A stretch of 64,000 nt of DNA from CAYYJS01 sp964472315 (GTDB lineage Bacteria > Verrucomicrobiota > Kiritimatiellia > UBA8416): contig CAYYJS010000013.1 of assembly GCA_964472315.1 (NCBI GenBank), forward strand, positions 1-64,000, in the 5' to 3' direction. This document shows, one piece after another, positions 17,487-24,328 of the stretch. How positions within the stretch are numbered: position 1 is the first letter of the stretch; each line of letters opens with the position of its first letter. The notes beneath the pieces are model-generated. The model worked only from the letters and a program-made list of their open reading frames with translations. It was not told the origin of the DNA and did not search any database. The position numbers and the translations under genes are program-made.

Positions 17487-17800
17487 CGATGGATCGGGCA
17501 AACAGTGAAATGAGCGCCAACCTGCTCGATAACGTGAGCGCCCTGGTCGACCAGATGCAGGGCTTGGCGCGTCAGGCTCACGCCGAATACAGCCCCGAGG
17601 TGGATGCGCTGATTGCCACGCGCACCCGCGACACCCGACGGATCGAACGCCTGCTCGATGGCATCCTCGATTTCGGCTTCGATGACGCCATGACCCAGCT
17701 CTTCAAACGCCTCTGCCGCTACTACTACACCCTCGATCCCACCGCCACCGTCGATTACGTCCACACCTACCGCGAGATGTGGGACAGCGACGGATCATAG
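17471..17800 (+). CDS. Small unknown helical protein, last gene of the repeat-bracketed module
   Basis: 109 residues from ATG 17471, which overlaps the preceding gene by 16 bp; a second in-frame ATG at 17489 starts three bases after that gene's stop and is equally possible. The sequence is helical with conserved-looking segments EVDALIATRTRDTRRIE, LLDGILDFGFD and LCRYYYTLDPTATVDY. I do not recognise the family. The 94-bp repeat copy begins 20 bp after the stop, so this gene is the right-hand limit of the cassette. Confidence 0.6.
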   Translation: MGVRVTMDRANSEMSANLLDNVSALVDQMQGLARQAHAEYSPEVDALIATRTRDTRRIERLLDGILDFGFDDAMTQLFKRLCRYYYTLDPTATVDYVHTYREMWDSDGS

Positions 17801-17820
17801 GTTCCGCCGTCCACAACATA

Positions 17821-17914
17821 GGGAGCCAAGGGCCAGGCCATCTGAGCGCGATGGGCCGGGGTGCATGTCCCCTCCCCGTAGCCTCCGTCGCCAGACGGTG
17901 GACTCCCCACATGG
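17821..17914 (+). repeat. 94-bp direct repeat, copy 2
   Basis: Same sequence as 11672-11765 apart from one base. It runs directly into a REP-like word at 17914-17930 (GCCTGTCCCTTGACGGC), which is shared with 34723-34737 beyond the RAYT remnant. Confidence 0.95.
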
Positions 17915-17928
17915 CCTGTCCCTTGACG

Positions 17929-18135
17929 GCCTTATTCGACAAACCGATTTTGACCATCACTGACTTTGTCGAACGCACGGGTATTCAGCGGCGCAGCGCT
18001 GAACAGATCATGGAGGCCCTCCTGAACAGGAGGATTCTCGGAATCCAGGAGAGAGAAGCCGGCAGCAGGCCGGCCGTTCTGGCTTTCAGACGCTTGGTAG
18101 CCATTACGCAGCGCAAGGAGTTTTCAGCCAAGTGA
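17929..18135 (+). pseudogene. C-terminal winged-helix fragment of a Fic-like protein
   Basis: The frame reads LFDKPILTITDFVERTG, QRRSAEQIMEALLNRRILG and RPAVLAFRRLVAI, which fits the C-terminal winged-helix tail of Fic-family AMP-transferases. The catalytic HxFx(D/E)GNGRxxR core and all sequence before it are missing, and the fragment starts at the 94-bp repeat and REP-like word. An ATG at 17911 is in frame but lies in the repeat. I read it as the 3' remnant of a gene cut by the event that placed the repeat. Confidence 0.55.
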
Positions 18136-18153
18136 CAGAGCCCGGCGTTGGTG

Positions 18154-18273
18154 TTCGCACGACACCCATGACGTGCGGCAGAGTTTGTGCGACACCGGTG
18201 ACGCACAAACGGGATTGTGCGACATGAATGTCGCTCAAAAAGCGTTGAGCGACACGGCTGACGCACAAGGTTT
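18154..18273. repeat. Four tandem 30-bp units, each an imperfect palindrome
   Basis: Units at 18154-18183, 18184-18213, 18214-18243 and 18244-18273 have an exact 30-bp period with a degenerate sequence. Unit 2 contains a 26-bp near-perfect palindrome (18184-18209) with arms TTTGTGCG and CGCACAAA around CACCGGTG. The others keep the TGCGACA or GAGCGACA arm. On the minus strand the array would read a 10-residue repeat of RHxCRT type. There are no spacers, so it is not a CRISPR. It ends 15 bp from the AbiEii stop. Confidence 0.85.
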
Positions 18274-18288
18274 GTTGAGGGAAAGGGG

Positions 18289-19311
18289 CTACTTTCTGTT
18301 GATGGCGAGTTCCGCCTCGAGCAACGTGGCGATGATGGCATCAAAGTCGGGTGGCGGCGACAGGAACATGGGTTCCATGGCGGCGTAGTCGCGGCGCAGC
18401 TCGGGGAGACGGGCGGCGGGGGGCACGAGGCGCAGTGTACCGGGAACGGCTGTTTCGAAGTGGGCCCAGCTTGAGGCGAAGAAGCGGCTCTTGTGAATGC
18501 GGACGCGTTCCAGCAGATCGAGGGAGTCGGCGGCGGCGCGACCACCGGGGTGTCTCCAGAGCGCGGCGAAGTCGGCGTAGTGGCGGGCGAACCGATCGCG
18601 GAGCGGCTGGTTGGCCGGCCGGTGGTATTCGGCATGCAGGATGGTGGCCTTTTCCCAGAACGTGCGCTCGATTTCAAGGGCCACGACCTCGGCATGGAAG
18701 TCGTCAAACGCATCGGGCGCCAGCTCGGCGACAAAGGGCGTGATCACATGTGTGCCGGTGGGACGCTGGTCCGTCAGCGATCCGAACTCCATCTTGACGA
18801 GGGGCGGAATGTAGGAGCCGGGCGCGACCGCTCGCGGATAGGGAAACAGGATCACCGGAGATTGAGATACAGCGTCGAGCTCGAAGCTCAACCAGTGGCC
18901 TGTTTCGGGATGGGTGCCCAGGGCGGAGGTGACGACGGCTTCCAACTCGGGCGTGAAGCGGGCGTTCACCGCGCCAGCGCAATCGGCCTGGAGTTCCTTG
19001 TTGCGCTTCAGGCGTTGCGAATTGGAGGGGGCGTCGTCCAGGTCGGCTTCCTTCCAACCGAGCGAGGCGGGCGTGAGTCCGAGGTCGATGTCCTCGGAAA
19101 AGCGGTCGATGGCGCCAAAGACCTTTGAGAGTGACGTGCCGCCCTTGAAAACGCATTCCGCTCCGAGCTGGGGCGTGGCGAAAATGTGGCCGAGCAACCA
19201 GCAGACCCAGAAGTCCTTCTCGACGATAAACTCCGGCACGCCGGTACGGTTGGCATGGTTCCGCCAGTAGAGGGCGCGCTCTTCGGACGGGAGTAAGGCA
19301 AAGGATTTCAC
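18289..19311 (-). CDS. AbiEii-type nucleotidyltransferase toxin
   Basis: 340 residues of the AbiEii/AbiGii nucleotidyltransferase family. Early motifs are FIVEKDFWVCWLLGHIF, KGGTSLSKVF with the GGTS-x-SK active-site signature, and FSEDIDLGL with the metal-binding aspartates. Later segments VALEIERTFWEKATILH and FARHYADFAAL carry the conserved Lys and helix of the family. Length is normal. It overlaps the upstream AbiEi gene by four bases on the minus strand. AbiEii proteins are type IV-like toxins that modify tRNA ends or other nucleotide targets and cause abortive infection. The gene looks intact, unlike the nucleotidyltransferase at 20.7 kb. Confidence 0.9.
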   Translation of the reverse strand: MKSFALLPSEERALYWRNHANRTGVPEFIVEKDFWVCWLLGHIFATPQLGAECVFKGGTSLSKVFGAIDRFSEDIDLGLTPASLGWKEADLDDAPSNSQRLKRNKELQADCAGAVNARFTPELEAVVTSALGTHPETGHWLSFELDAVSQSPVILFPYPRAVAPGSYIPPLVKMEFGSLTDQRPTGTHVITPFVAELAPDAFDDFHAEVVALEIERTFWEKATILHAEYHRPANQPLRDRFARHYADFAALWRHPGGRAAADSLDLLERVRIHKSRFFASSWAHFETAVPGTLRLVPPAARLPELRRDYAAMEPMFLSPPPDFDAIIATLLEAELAINRK

Positions 19312-19937
19312 GGGGTGCCCTCCTCCCGGCCGATCGCCCTGAAGTAGGAGTGCATCCAGGCCGGGGCGAGCGTGATGTCGGCAAGCAACTGGCGGCGATC
19401 ATCAAGAGAAAGCAGCTTGTGCAGGTGCGCCACCCTGTCGGGCGTGATGTTTGCTTTGCCGACATAGCGCAGCGCCGCGATGACGAGACCAGTCATCCTG
19501 CCGGAGGCGGCCATCATGCGTGGCGAGGCCTGGCGCAGTTCGATGGTCTGGTTCCCGTAGCGCAGCTTGCGTGGTTTTCCGTCGGTCAGGAAGACCACGC
19601 GGGCCGGGACCTGCTCAGAAAGACGCAAGAGGTTGGCCGCATAGCCGCCAAACGGTTGAAGCTTTACGTGATCGCGGTCAGCCAGCGCTTTGGCTACGGC
19701 CTCCACGGGTGGCAGAATATCTCCCAGGACGGGGTGTGTCTTGGGCTGGTAGTACAGCCCCCGGGCGAGTCGCCGCAGGAAGCCGGACGCCACCAGGCGG
19801 GACAACGCCTTGTCAACCGCTGTGCGCGTATCCAAGTCGAGAAAACGCCCCGCATGGAACACCGTATCGGGGCCAGTCTTTTCGACCCGCCAGCGGATGC
19901 GGTCCGCCGTACTGTCGTGTGTCTTGGGCCTAGCCAT
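19308..19937 (-). CDS. AbiEi-type antitoxin (DUF6088-like)
   Basis: 209 residues from the ATG at 19937 (MARPKTHD). The N-terminal winged helix includes VDKALSRLVASGFLRRL and GLYYQP; the C-terminal domain has FGGYAANLLRLSEQ and VFLTDGKPRKLRYG, as in AbiEi/DUF6088 antitoxins that repress their own promoter and neutralise AbiEii. A start at 19976 is possible, but the operator-like inverted repeat at 19940-19969 lies exactly between the two candidates, so 19937 is preferred. It is the first gene of the pair and overlaps the toxin gene by ATGA. Confidence 0.85.
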   Translation of the reverse strand: MARPKTHDSTADRIRWRVEKTGPDTVFHAGRFLDLDTRTAVDKALSRLVASGFLRRLARGLYYQPKTHPVLGDILPPVEAVAKALADRDHVKLQPFGGYAANLLRLSEQVPARVVFLTDGKPRKLRYGNQTIELRQASPRMMAASGRMTGLVIAALRYVGKANITPDRVAHLHKLLSLDDRRQLLADITLAPAWMHSYFRAIGREEGTP

Positions 19938-19939
19938 TA

Positions 19940-19969
19940 CGTCAGATAATGTGTCCGCTTTTTCTGACG
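19940..19969 (-). promoter_or_regulatory. Inverted-repeat operator and probable leaderless promoter of abiEi-abiEii
   Basis: Perfect 7-bp arms CGTCAGA (19940-19946) and TCTGACG (19963-19969) separated by 16 bp, ending two bases before the preferred start. On the minus strand TTGATA and CATTAT lie about 19 bp apart, and CATTAT ends eight bases before the ATG, so the transcript may begin at or next to the start codon. AbiEi proteins are known to bind inverted repeats in their own promoter. Confidence 0.55.
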
Positions 19970-20066
19970 ATATCAACTCAGAAATGCGGCAAATTACAGG
20001 GCCCTTACAGTGGGCAATGGGGTCAACCCTTGGGGCGATGTTGGCGGGACATCGGAGTCATCCCTT

Positions 20067-20105
20067 GAGTATTGATAAAGTGGTTAACGCTGTCCGGCGT
20101 CATGG
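20067..20105 (+). repeat. 39-bp dispersed repeat, copy 2
   Basis: Matches 6352-6390 with two differences (A for G twice). It runs into the IS66-like remnant that follows. Confidence 0.85.
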
Positions 20106-20278
20106 GCTATTTCTCGTGGCGTCATGGCCAGGAAACTTCGCGTGCCGTTCGTGGCAATCCCTTCGACTACCTCACCACGCTCCGCCGTCACATCCGCCGC
20201 GTTCGCGACGATCCCGCCGCCTGGATGCCCTGGAACCTGGCTGCCGTGCACCGAAGAAACACGGCCACACACGCTTAC
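20106..20278 (+). mobile_element. Right-end remnant of an IS66-family element
   Basis: The + strand frame reads RGNPFDYLTTLRRHI, then DPAAWMPWNLAAVH, matching the conserved C-terminus of IS66 transposases (NPFDYL...WMPWN). The sequence ends ACACACGCTTAC at 20278, which reversed begins GTAAGCG, the usual terminal word of IS66 inverted repeats. Nothing of the transposase catalytic region remains, and the left part is replaced by the 39-bp repeat. This is a dead fragment about 170 bp long. Confidence 0.65.
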
Positions 20279-20515
20279 CGAAGGGACACGGGGGCGCGCC
20301 AGAACACCACCCATTCGGCGTTCTCCGCGTGCCTCGCCTCCCCCGCAGCAGCACTCGAAGCCCCCTCATCTTCCAAAAGAATCAGTCATGCCTCCGAGGA
20401 TGGGAAAAGCTTGGCGTGTGACATTGCCCCGCCATTGCCTTTAGTTTGATACGAAATACATTGGCGCCCTATTCGTCTTGGCGCGTTCCACACCTTCTGG
20501 TACATTTTCAGTGCG
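20279..20515. other. Gene-free stretch between the IS66 end and a toxin-antitoxin remnant
   Basis: No supportable gene. AT content rises after about 20440 (TTTAGTTTGATACGAAATAC, then TACATTTTC before the ATG at 20516), so the promoter of the next small gene probably lies here. I did not find a strong -35/-10 pair. Confidence 0.4.
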
Positions 20516-20710
20516 ATGAAGCTGGACCGTGAAAAGCTGGTGGTGGTGGATCTCCACGGGAGCGCCGAATCGTCCGATCGGGCGTACTGGCGCGACAAGA
20601 CGCCGATCGAGCGACTGCGCGCCGTACGTGTTGACCGGCAGGTGGCCTATGGACGAGCAAGTACGTCCCGACGACTTCAGAGAGTTCTTGAAGTTGCTGA
20701 GCGAGGCTGA
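20516..20710 (+). CDS. Small antitoxin-like protein preceding a nucleotidyltransferase
   Basis: 64 residues with SDRAYWRDKTPIERLRA and RLQRVLEVAE. Very similar short proteins (SDKxYW...RLEAxExxRQxxYG...LQRVLE) precede AbiEii-like nucleotidyltransferase genes and are thought to be their antitoxins. The middle is slightly degenerate (VRVDRQVAYGRASTS). It overlaps the next gene's start at 20649 by 62 bp. Because the partner is broken, the pair is probably no longer functional as a toxin-antitoxin unit. Confidence 0.6.
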   Translation: MKLDREKLVVVDLHGSAESSDRAYWRDKTPIERLRAVRVDRQVAYGRASTSRRLQRVLEVAERG

Positions 20711-20919
20711 GGTCCAGTACCTTCTGATCGGCGGGTACGCCGTGGGGCTCCGATTGCTATGCGGACCGTGTCACAACGGAGATCGACGGCCAAAGCGTGG
20801 ACCTGATTTCCCGCACGCATCTCCGCATGAACAAGCGTGCCTCGGCTCGACACAAAGATCTCGATGACCTGGAGCACATCCCGGAAGACGAGGGGAACAC
20901 GACTGCCGGAAGAGACTGA
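20649..20919 (+). pseudogene. Broken nucleotidyltransferase toxin
   Basis: From ATG 20649 the frame reads FREFLKLLSEAEVQYLLIGG and then AVG, the start of a DUF6036/nucleotidyltransferase protein. The expected region with the GxxR and DxDL active site is absent, and the family's C-terminus (YADRVTTEIDG, DLISRTHLRMNKRA, HKDLDDLEHI) continues in another frame to a stop at 20919. An internal deletion of roughly 100 codons with frameshift has removed the catalytic site. Confidence 0.75.
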
Positions 20920-20943
20920 GAACAACGGTACAGGAGAGTGGAG

Positions 20944-21783
20944 ATGGCAGCGGAACGCTACATCGTCGGGATCTATAATTACTGCGACTATTGGTGCGAA
21001 CGCTGCGCCTTTACCCGGCGGTGCCGTAATTACGTTTCCGACCGCGCGGAGAGGGGGCAAGCCCGATCCGGTGACGAGGCATCGCCACCGGATGCCGATG
21101 CAACGAATGCAACGTTCTGGGATGCCCTGGCGGAGCGGCTTCGAGAGATCTCAGTCTTCGGGAAACCCGAACCTTCTGCCTTGGAGCCTCCGGCTGATGA
21201 ATTTGGCCCTGATGACGCCCCGGATGACGCATGGCTGGAGCAGGAAACGAAGAGCCGCGAGGAAGCAAGGCGTCATCCGCTTGCCATTCTGTCGCACGAT
21301 TACATGATGAAGGTGCATGAATGGCTCAAGACGGCTGATGGTGATTTGAAAGTCGTTGCCCGCAGTCTGCTCGAAGACGCGACCAATCCGTTCGTCGAGG
21401 ACGATGTTGAAGAACAAGCACGCGAAATTGGGGAGATGATCGACGTTGTGGCCTGGTATCACACCTTGATCCCCGCCAAACTGGGGCGGGCCGTCCGCGG
21501 GATTATGGAGCGTGCCGAAGGGGCGGGCGAGTATGCGGCGATCATCGCCGAATCGCGTTGTTCGGATGCCAGCGGCTCCGGGAAGGTCGCCTTGATTGGT
21601 GTTGAGCGCTCGATCGCCGCCTGGTTGAAATTGCGCGACATCCTGCCCGCGAAGGAAGATAGCATCCTCTCCATGCTGGCGATGCTTAATCGGATACGTC
21701 GCCGAATTCAGATTGACCTGCCGGATAGCGTGACGTTTCGCCGTCCGGGATTTGACGGCGATGATGTCGGGCTATTCGATTGA
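20944..21783 (+). CDS. Unknown protein with N-terminal cysteine cluster
   Basis: 279 residues from ATG 20944, preceded at good distance by AGGAG; a GTG at 20938 is the alternative. Near the N-terminus, IYNYCDYWCERCAFTRRC has four cysteines in a pattern typical of a small zinc or iron-sulfur site. The rest is helical and acidic, with LAILSHDYMMKVHEWLKT in the middle and a charged tail. I have an impression of similar IYNYCDRWCERC proteins in environmental genomes, annotated hypothetical. It stands alone after the broken nucleotidyltransferase. Function unknown. Confidence 0.7.
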   Translation: MAAERYIVGIYNYCDYWCERCAFTRRCRNYVSDRAERGQARSGDEASPPDADATNATFWDALAERLREISVFGKPEPSALEPPADEFGPDDAPDDAWLEQETKSREEARRHPLAILSHDYMMKVHEWLKTADGDLKVVARSLLEDATNPFVEDDVEEQAREIGEMIDVVAWYHTLIPAKLGRAVRGIMERAEGAGEYAAIIAESRCSDASGSGKVALIGVERSIAAWLKLRDILPAKEDSILSMLAMLNRIRRRIQIDLPDSVTFRRPGFDGDDVGLFD

Positions 21784-21990
21784 CATGACGACGGGAGGTT
21801 ACCGCCTGATCATGGACGTGGACAACACGCTCAACAAGCCATAGGGTCATGTCTTTCTAGGGTCAATGGAATCCGTTCCGTGGAGGCGCGGATGATCGAC
21901 CTGCTCGTACGCGAGATCAAGGCCGCCGAGGCCCCGCGCGAACAGTTCGAACGGTTGGGGCTTCAGGCGGGATGAACGGCCGTCGGACGC
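21784..21990. other. Short eroded stretch
   Basis: Contains only small fragments such as a frame ending MIDLLVREIKAAEAPREQF that stops at about 21975. No recognisable gene or signal. Confidence 0.35.
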
Positions 21991-22284
21991 CTACTCGACC
22001 GTCAGGATGCGGCGTACGGGCACGGCCTCCTGTACATGCGGTTCGATGTGGCTGCCGAACTGGCAGGCCGTGACCGCGATCCGCAGCGGGAAGGTCGCCC
22101 GCGCCGGGGTCTCGGCGAGCGCCAGTCGGTTGCCGTCGCGGATCGCGGCCGGCCCGTATTCGACGGTGAAGCGCACCGGCAGTCCGGCGCTGCTCGTGGC
22201 TTGCAGGGCGAGCGGGAAAGCGTCGCGCTTCACGACGCCGATGTCCGGGAAGTCGAGGCTCTGGGCCGGCAGCCCGCGTTGCAA
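21991..22284 (-). pseudogene. C-terminal Ig-like (MBG-type) domain fragment
   Basis: The minus-strand frame reads LDFPDIG, ALQATSSAGLPVRFTVEYGP and AVPVRRILTVE, the layout of bacterial Ig-like MBG repeats (ATSSSGLPVxFxVxSGPA). It has a stop at 21991 but no start or upstream part, so it is the tail of a lost surface or secreted protein. Confidence 0.5.
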
Positions 22285-22543
22285 AGTTCTTCCTGCCCGA
22301 CCACCCCGGTCAACTGCTTGTCTCGCTGTTCGTCCTCCTGCCCATCGTTTTGGTCTTTGGCTTCATCTCTCTCTTCCGGACTGAGGGTCCAGTCCGCTCG
22401 CTTGCTTTCTTGGTGGATGCTTCCCGCATCCGCAACGCTTACGTCCGTGTTGTTTTATGTCCTCGTAACTTTGGTGCGGAGGACACTCTCAACGTAATGG
22501 GGTAAGAGAAGGGCCGACAGCCGACACGCATTGGCGCCGACCG
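22285..22543. other. Gene-free stretch before panD
   Basis: Contains a pyrimidine-rich plus-strand stretch that would encode a hydrophobic segment (LLVSLFVLLPIVLVFGFI) but has no start, no ribosome binding site and no family. It marks the end of the accessory island. Confidence 0.35.
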
Positions 22544-22879
22544 TCAGATCGGGCGGTTCGCGGCGTCGAGCACGATGACGCAGGGTTTGTGCGTCGCGAC
22601 TTCCTCGGGCGACAGGAGGACGAACGAGAAGACGATCAGACGGTCGCCGACGGCGCCCTTGTGGGCCGTGGCGCCGTTGAGGCAGATCGTGCCGGACCCC
22701 GGCGCGTCCGGAATGGCATAGGTCTCGAAGCGTTCGCCGTTGGCCATGTTCGCGACCAGAATCTTCTCATACGGCAGGATGCCGACTTTGTCCATGAGCG
22801 CCCGGTCGATCGTCAGACTGCCTTCATACTCCAACGCGCATTCGGTGACGCGCGCATGATGGAGCTTCGCCTTCAACAT
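22544..22879 (-). CDS. panD: Aspartate 1-decarboxylase
   Basis: 111 residues from the ATG at 22879. It makes beta-alanine from aspartate for pantothenate and coenzyme A synthesis. The enzyme is pyruvoyl-dependent and self-cleaves at a Gly-Ser bond, here in YEGSLTIDRALMD. Other conserved parts are KLHHARVTE at the start, GERFETYAIP, and GTICLNGATAHKGAVGD with the catalytic region after it. Length is normal. A longer open frame to 23062 exists, but the family begins at MLKAKLHH. Divergently oriented to the mgtE-like gene. Confidence 0.93.
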   Translation of the reverse strand: MLKAKLHHARVTECALEYEGSLTIDRALMDKVGILPYEKILVANMANGERFETYAIPDAPGSGTICLNGATAHKGAVGDRLIVFSFVLLSPEEVATHKPCVIVLDAANRPI

Positions 22880-23210
22880 GATGAGCTGCACAGTTTCGTC
22901 CTCCGCTGGATGTAATCGATTCGGGCAACCATACGGGAATGCGGGGCGTGACGCAAGAATGCGAATCGGCAGCATCCGTTTGGGATGCGGAATACCGGAG
23001 CGAAACCGTGCCGGCGGATGCCGCGGAGGTGTTCCGCCGCAGTCAACGGCTGTGTCCGCCACGCGCCATCATGGCGATCGACGGCTGAATCGGCGCCATC
23101 GTTCGCGATGGCGATTCAGCTCTTGCGTTCACGCGTCGACCCTCCATAATCCTGATTCGACCGCGGAAACCGTGCGGGAGCTTCCGTCAGTCGGAAGCGT
23201 CTGGAGACCC
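22880..23210. other. Divergent intergenic region panD / mgtE-like
   Basis: About 330 bp containing the promoters for both genes, presumably, although no clear boxes could be fixed. The strong hairpin at 23084-23120 is the only distinct structure. Confidence 0.4.
23084..23120 (+). promoter_or_regulatory. Strong hairpin with TTCG loop upstream of the mgtE-like gene
   Basis: Left arm GCTGAATC + GGC + GCCATCG (23084-23101), loop TTCG (23102-23105), right arm CGATGGCGATTCAGC (23106-23120). Fifteen pairs with one 3-base bulge and a UUCG tetraloop. No T-run follows, so a terminator is unlikely. It lies 90 bases before the mgtE-like ATG and could be part of a leader. Confidence 0.5.
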
Positions 23211-24197
23211 ATGCTGACGAAGGCGCACCTCGACGATTCGATCATCCGACATGTCCGCACCGACTATGTCGCGCTCGACCGGGACCTCACGATCCGCCAG
23301 GCGCTCGACGAGATCCGGCGGTACGGTCCGGGCGACAACCCGATCTACTTCTACGTCGTCGATGACGAGAAGCGTCTGGTCGGGGTGTTGCCGATCCGGT
23401 GCCTGCTGACGCTGCCGCTGGAGACCCGGATCGGCCAGTGCATGCGCGGCAAGGTGGTGGCCATCCCGGACAGTTTCACGGTGATGGACGCGTGCGAGTT
23501 GTTCGTCATGCACCGCTTCCTGGCGCTCCCCGTGGTGGATGGCGCGCGGCGCGTGCTGGGGGTCGTCGACGTGGCGTTGCTGACCGACGAGATGTTCAAC
23601 GTGCACGAGCGCGAGGAGATGGACGCCTTTTTCGAGACGCTCGGCGTTCGGTTGTCCCAGGTCCGCGACGCGACGCCGTGGAAGGCTTTCCGCGCGCGCT
23701 TCCCCTGGATGGTGGCGACGATCGTCAGCGGGTTGCTCTGCGCGGTGGTAGCCGGCGCGTTCGAGTTGACGCTGGCCAGGAGTCTGGTTCTGGCGCTCTT
23801 CCTGACCTTGCTTCTGGGGCTCGGCGAGAGCGTCAGCGTTCAGACCATGACGATCATGGTGTACCGCCTGCGCGGCGAGCGGCCGGGGTGGCGCTGGTAT
23901 CGGACGATTCTGCGCAAGGAAATGCTCGGCACGCTGCTGCTCGGCGCGGCCTGCGCGGCGGTGGTGGCGAGTTTCGTCCTGCTGTGGAAGGGCGACCCGG
24001 CGGTGGCGGCGGTCGTGGGCGGCGGCATCGTCGCCGCGGTGGCCGGGGCGTGCTTTGTCGGCGTGAGCGTGCCGAGTCTGCTGCACGTGCTGAAACTCGA
24101 CTTGAAAATCGCGGCCGGACCCGTGACGTTGGCAACGGTAGACGTGTGGACCATCGCTTCCTATCTCACACTCGCCACACTGGTTCTGGGACGTTGA
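23211..24197 (+). CDS. MgtE-like divalent cation transporter with CBS pair
   Basis: 328 residues. The first half has a CBS pair (TIRQALDEIRRYGPGDNPIY, VVDDEKRLVGVLPIRCLL; then IPDSFTVMDACELF and LPVVDGARRVLGVVD). The second half has about five membrane segments, with ESVSVQTMTIMVY and VPSLLHVLKLDLKIAAGPV at the positions of the MgtE pore signatures. Compared with standard MgtE (about 450) it lacks the N-terminal cytoplasmic helical domain. MgtE transports magnesium, gated by the CBS module. The pore motif is divergent from the usual GNAGxQ pattern, so ion specificity is uncertain. Confidence 0.8.
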   Translation: MLTKAHLDDSIIRHVRTDYVALDRDLTIRQALDEIRRYGPGDNPIYFYVVDDEKRLVGVLPIRCLLTLPLETRIGQCMRGKVVAIPDSFTVMDACELFVMHRFLALPVVDGARRVLGVVDVALLTDEMFNVHEREEMDAFFETLGVRLSQVRDATPWKAFRARFPWMVATIVSGLLCAVVAGAFELTLARSLVLALFLTLLLGLGESVSVQTMTIMVYRLRGERPGWRWYRTILRKEMLGTLLLGAACAAVVASFVLLWKGDPAVAAVVGGGIVAAVAGACFVGVSVPSLLHVLKLDLKIAAGPVTLATVDVWTIASYLTLATLVLGR

Positions 24198-24220
24198 CGC
24201 CGGGATGCCGGAAGGAGGAT

Positions 24221-24286
24221 GTGTTGCCGACAAACCACGGGCATTTCACGAAGGACGGCCGGGAGTACGTGATCACCGTCGGCTAG
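24221..24286 (+). pseudogene. 20-codon remnant resembling the start of a GH94-type phosphorylase
   Basis: AAGGAGG at 24212-24218 is followed by GTG 24221 or TTG 24224 and then LPTNHGHFTKDGREYVITVG before TAG. GYFdDxxREYVIT is how many GH94 glycoside phosphorylases begin, so this looks like the start of such a gene after deletion of everything else. It might alternatively be a short peptide gene. Confidence 0.3.
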
Positions 24287-24328
24287 GTTGACAAGACCGC
24301 GGCGATGCTGGTACTAAGGGGCTTACGT

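Noticed and set aside
11672..17914. Integrase-type attachment sites for the 94-bp repeats
   Set aside because: No integrase gene and no tRNA at either copy; REP-like sequence fits the evidence better.
17779..18135. Complete small gene reading through the 94-bp repeat
   Set aside because: The first part is repeat sequence; only the Fic-like tail from 17929 is family sequence.
18154..18273. CRISPR array
   Set aside because: Unit length 30 with no spacers, only four units, all degenerate; a palindromic tandem repeat fits better. No cas genes in the window.
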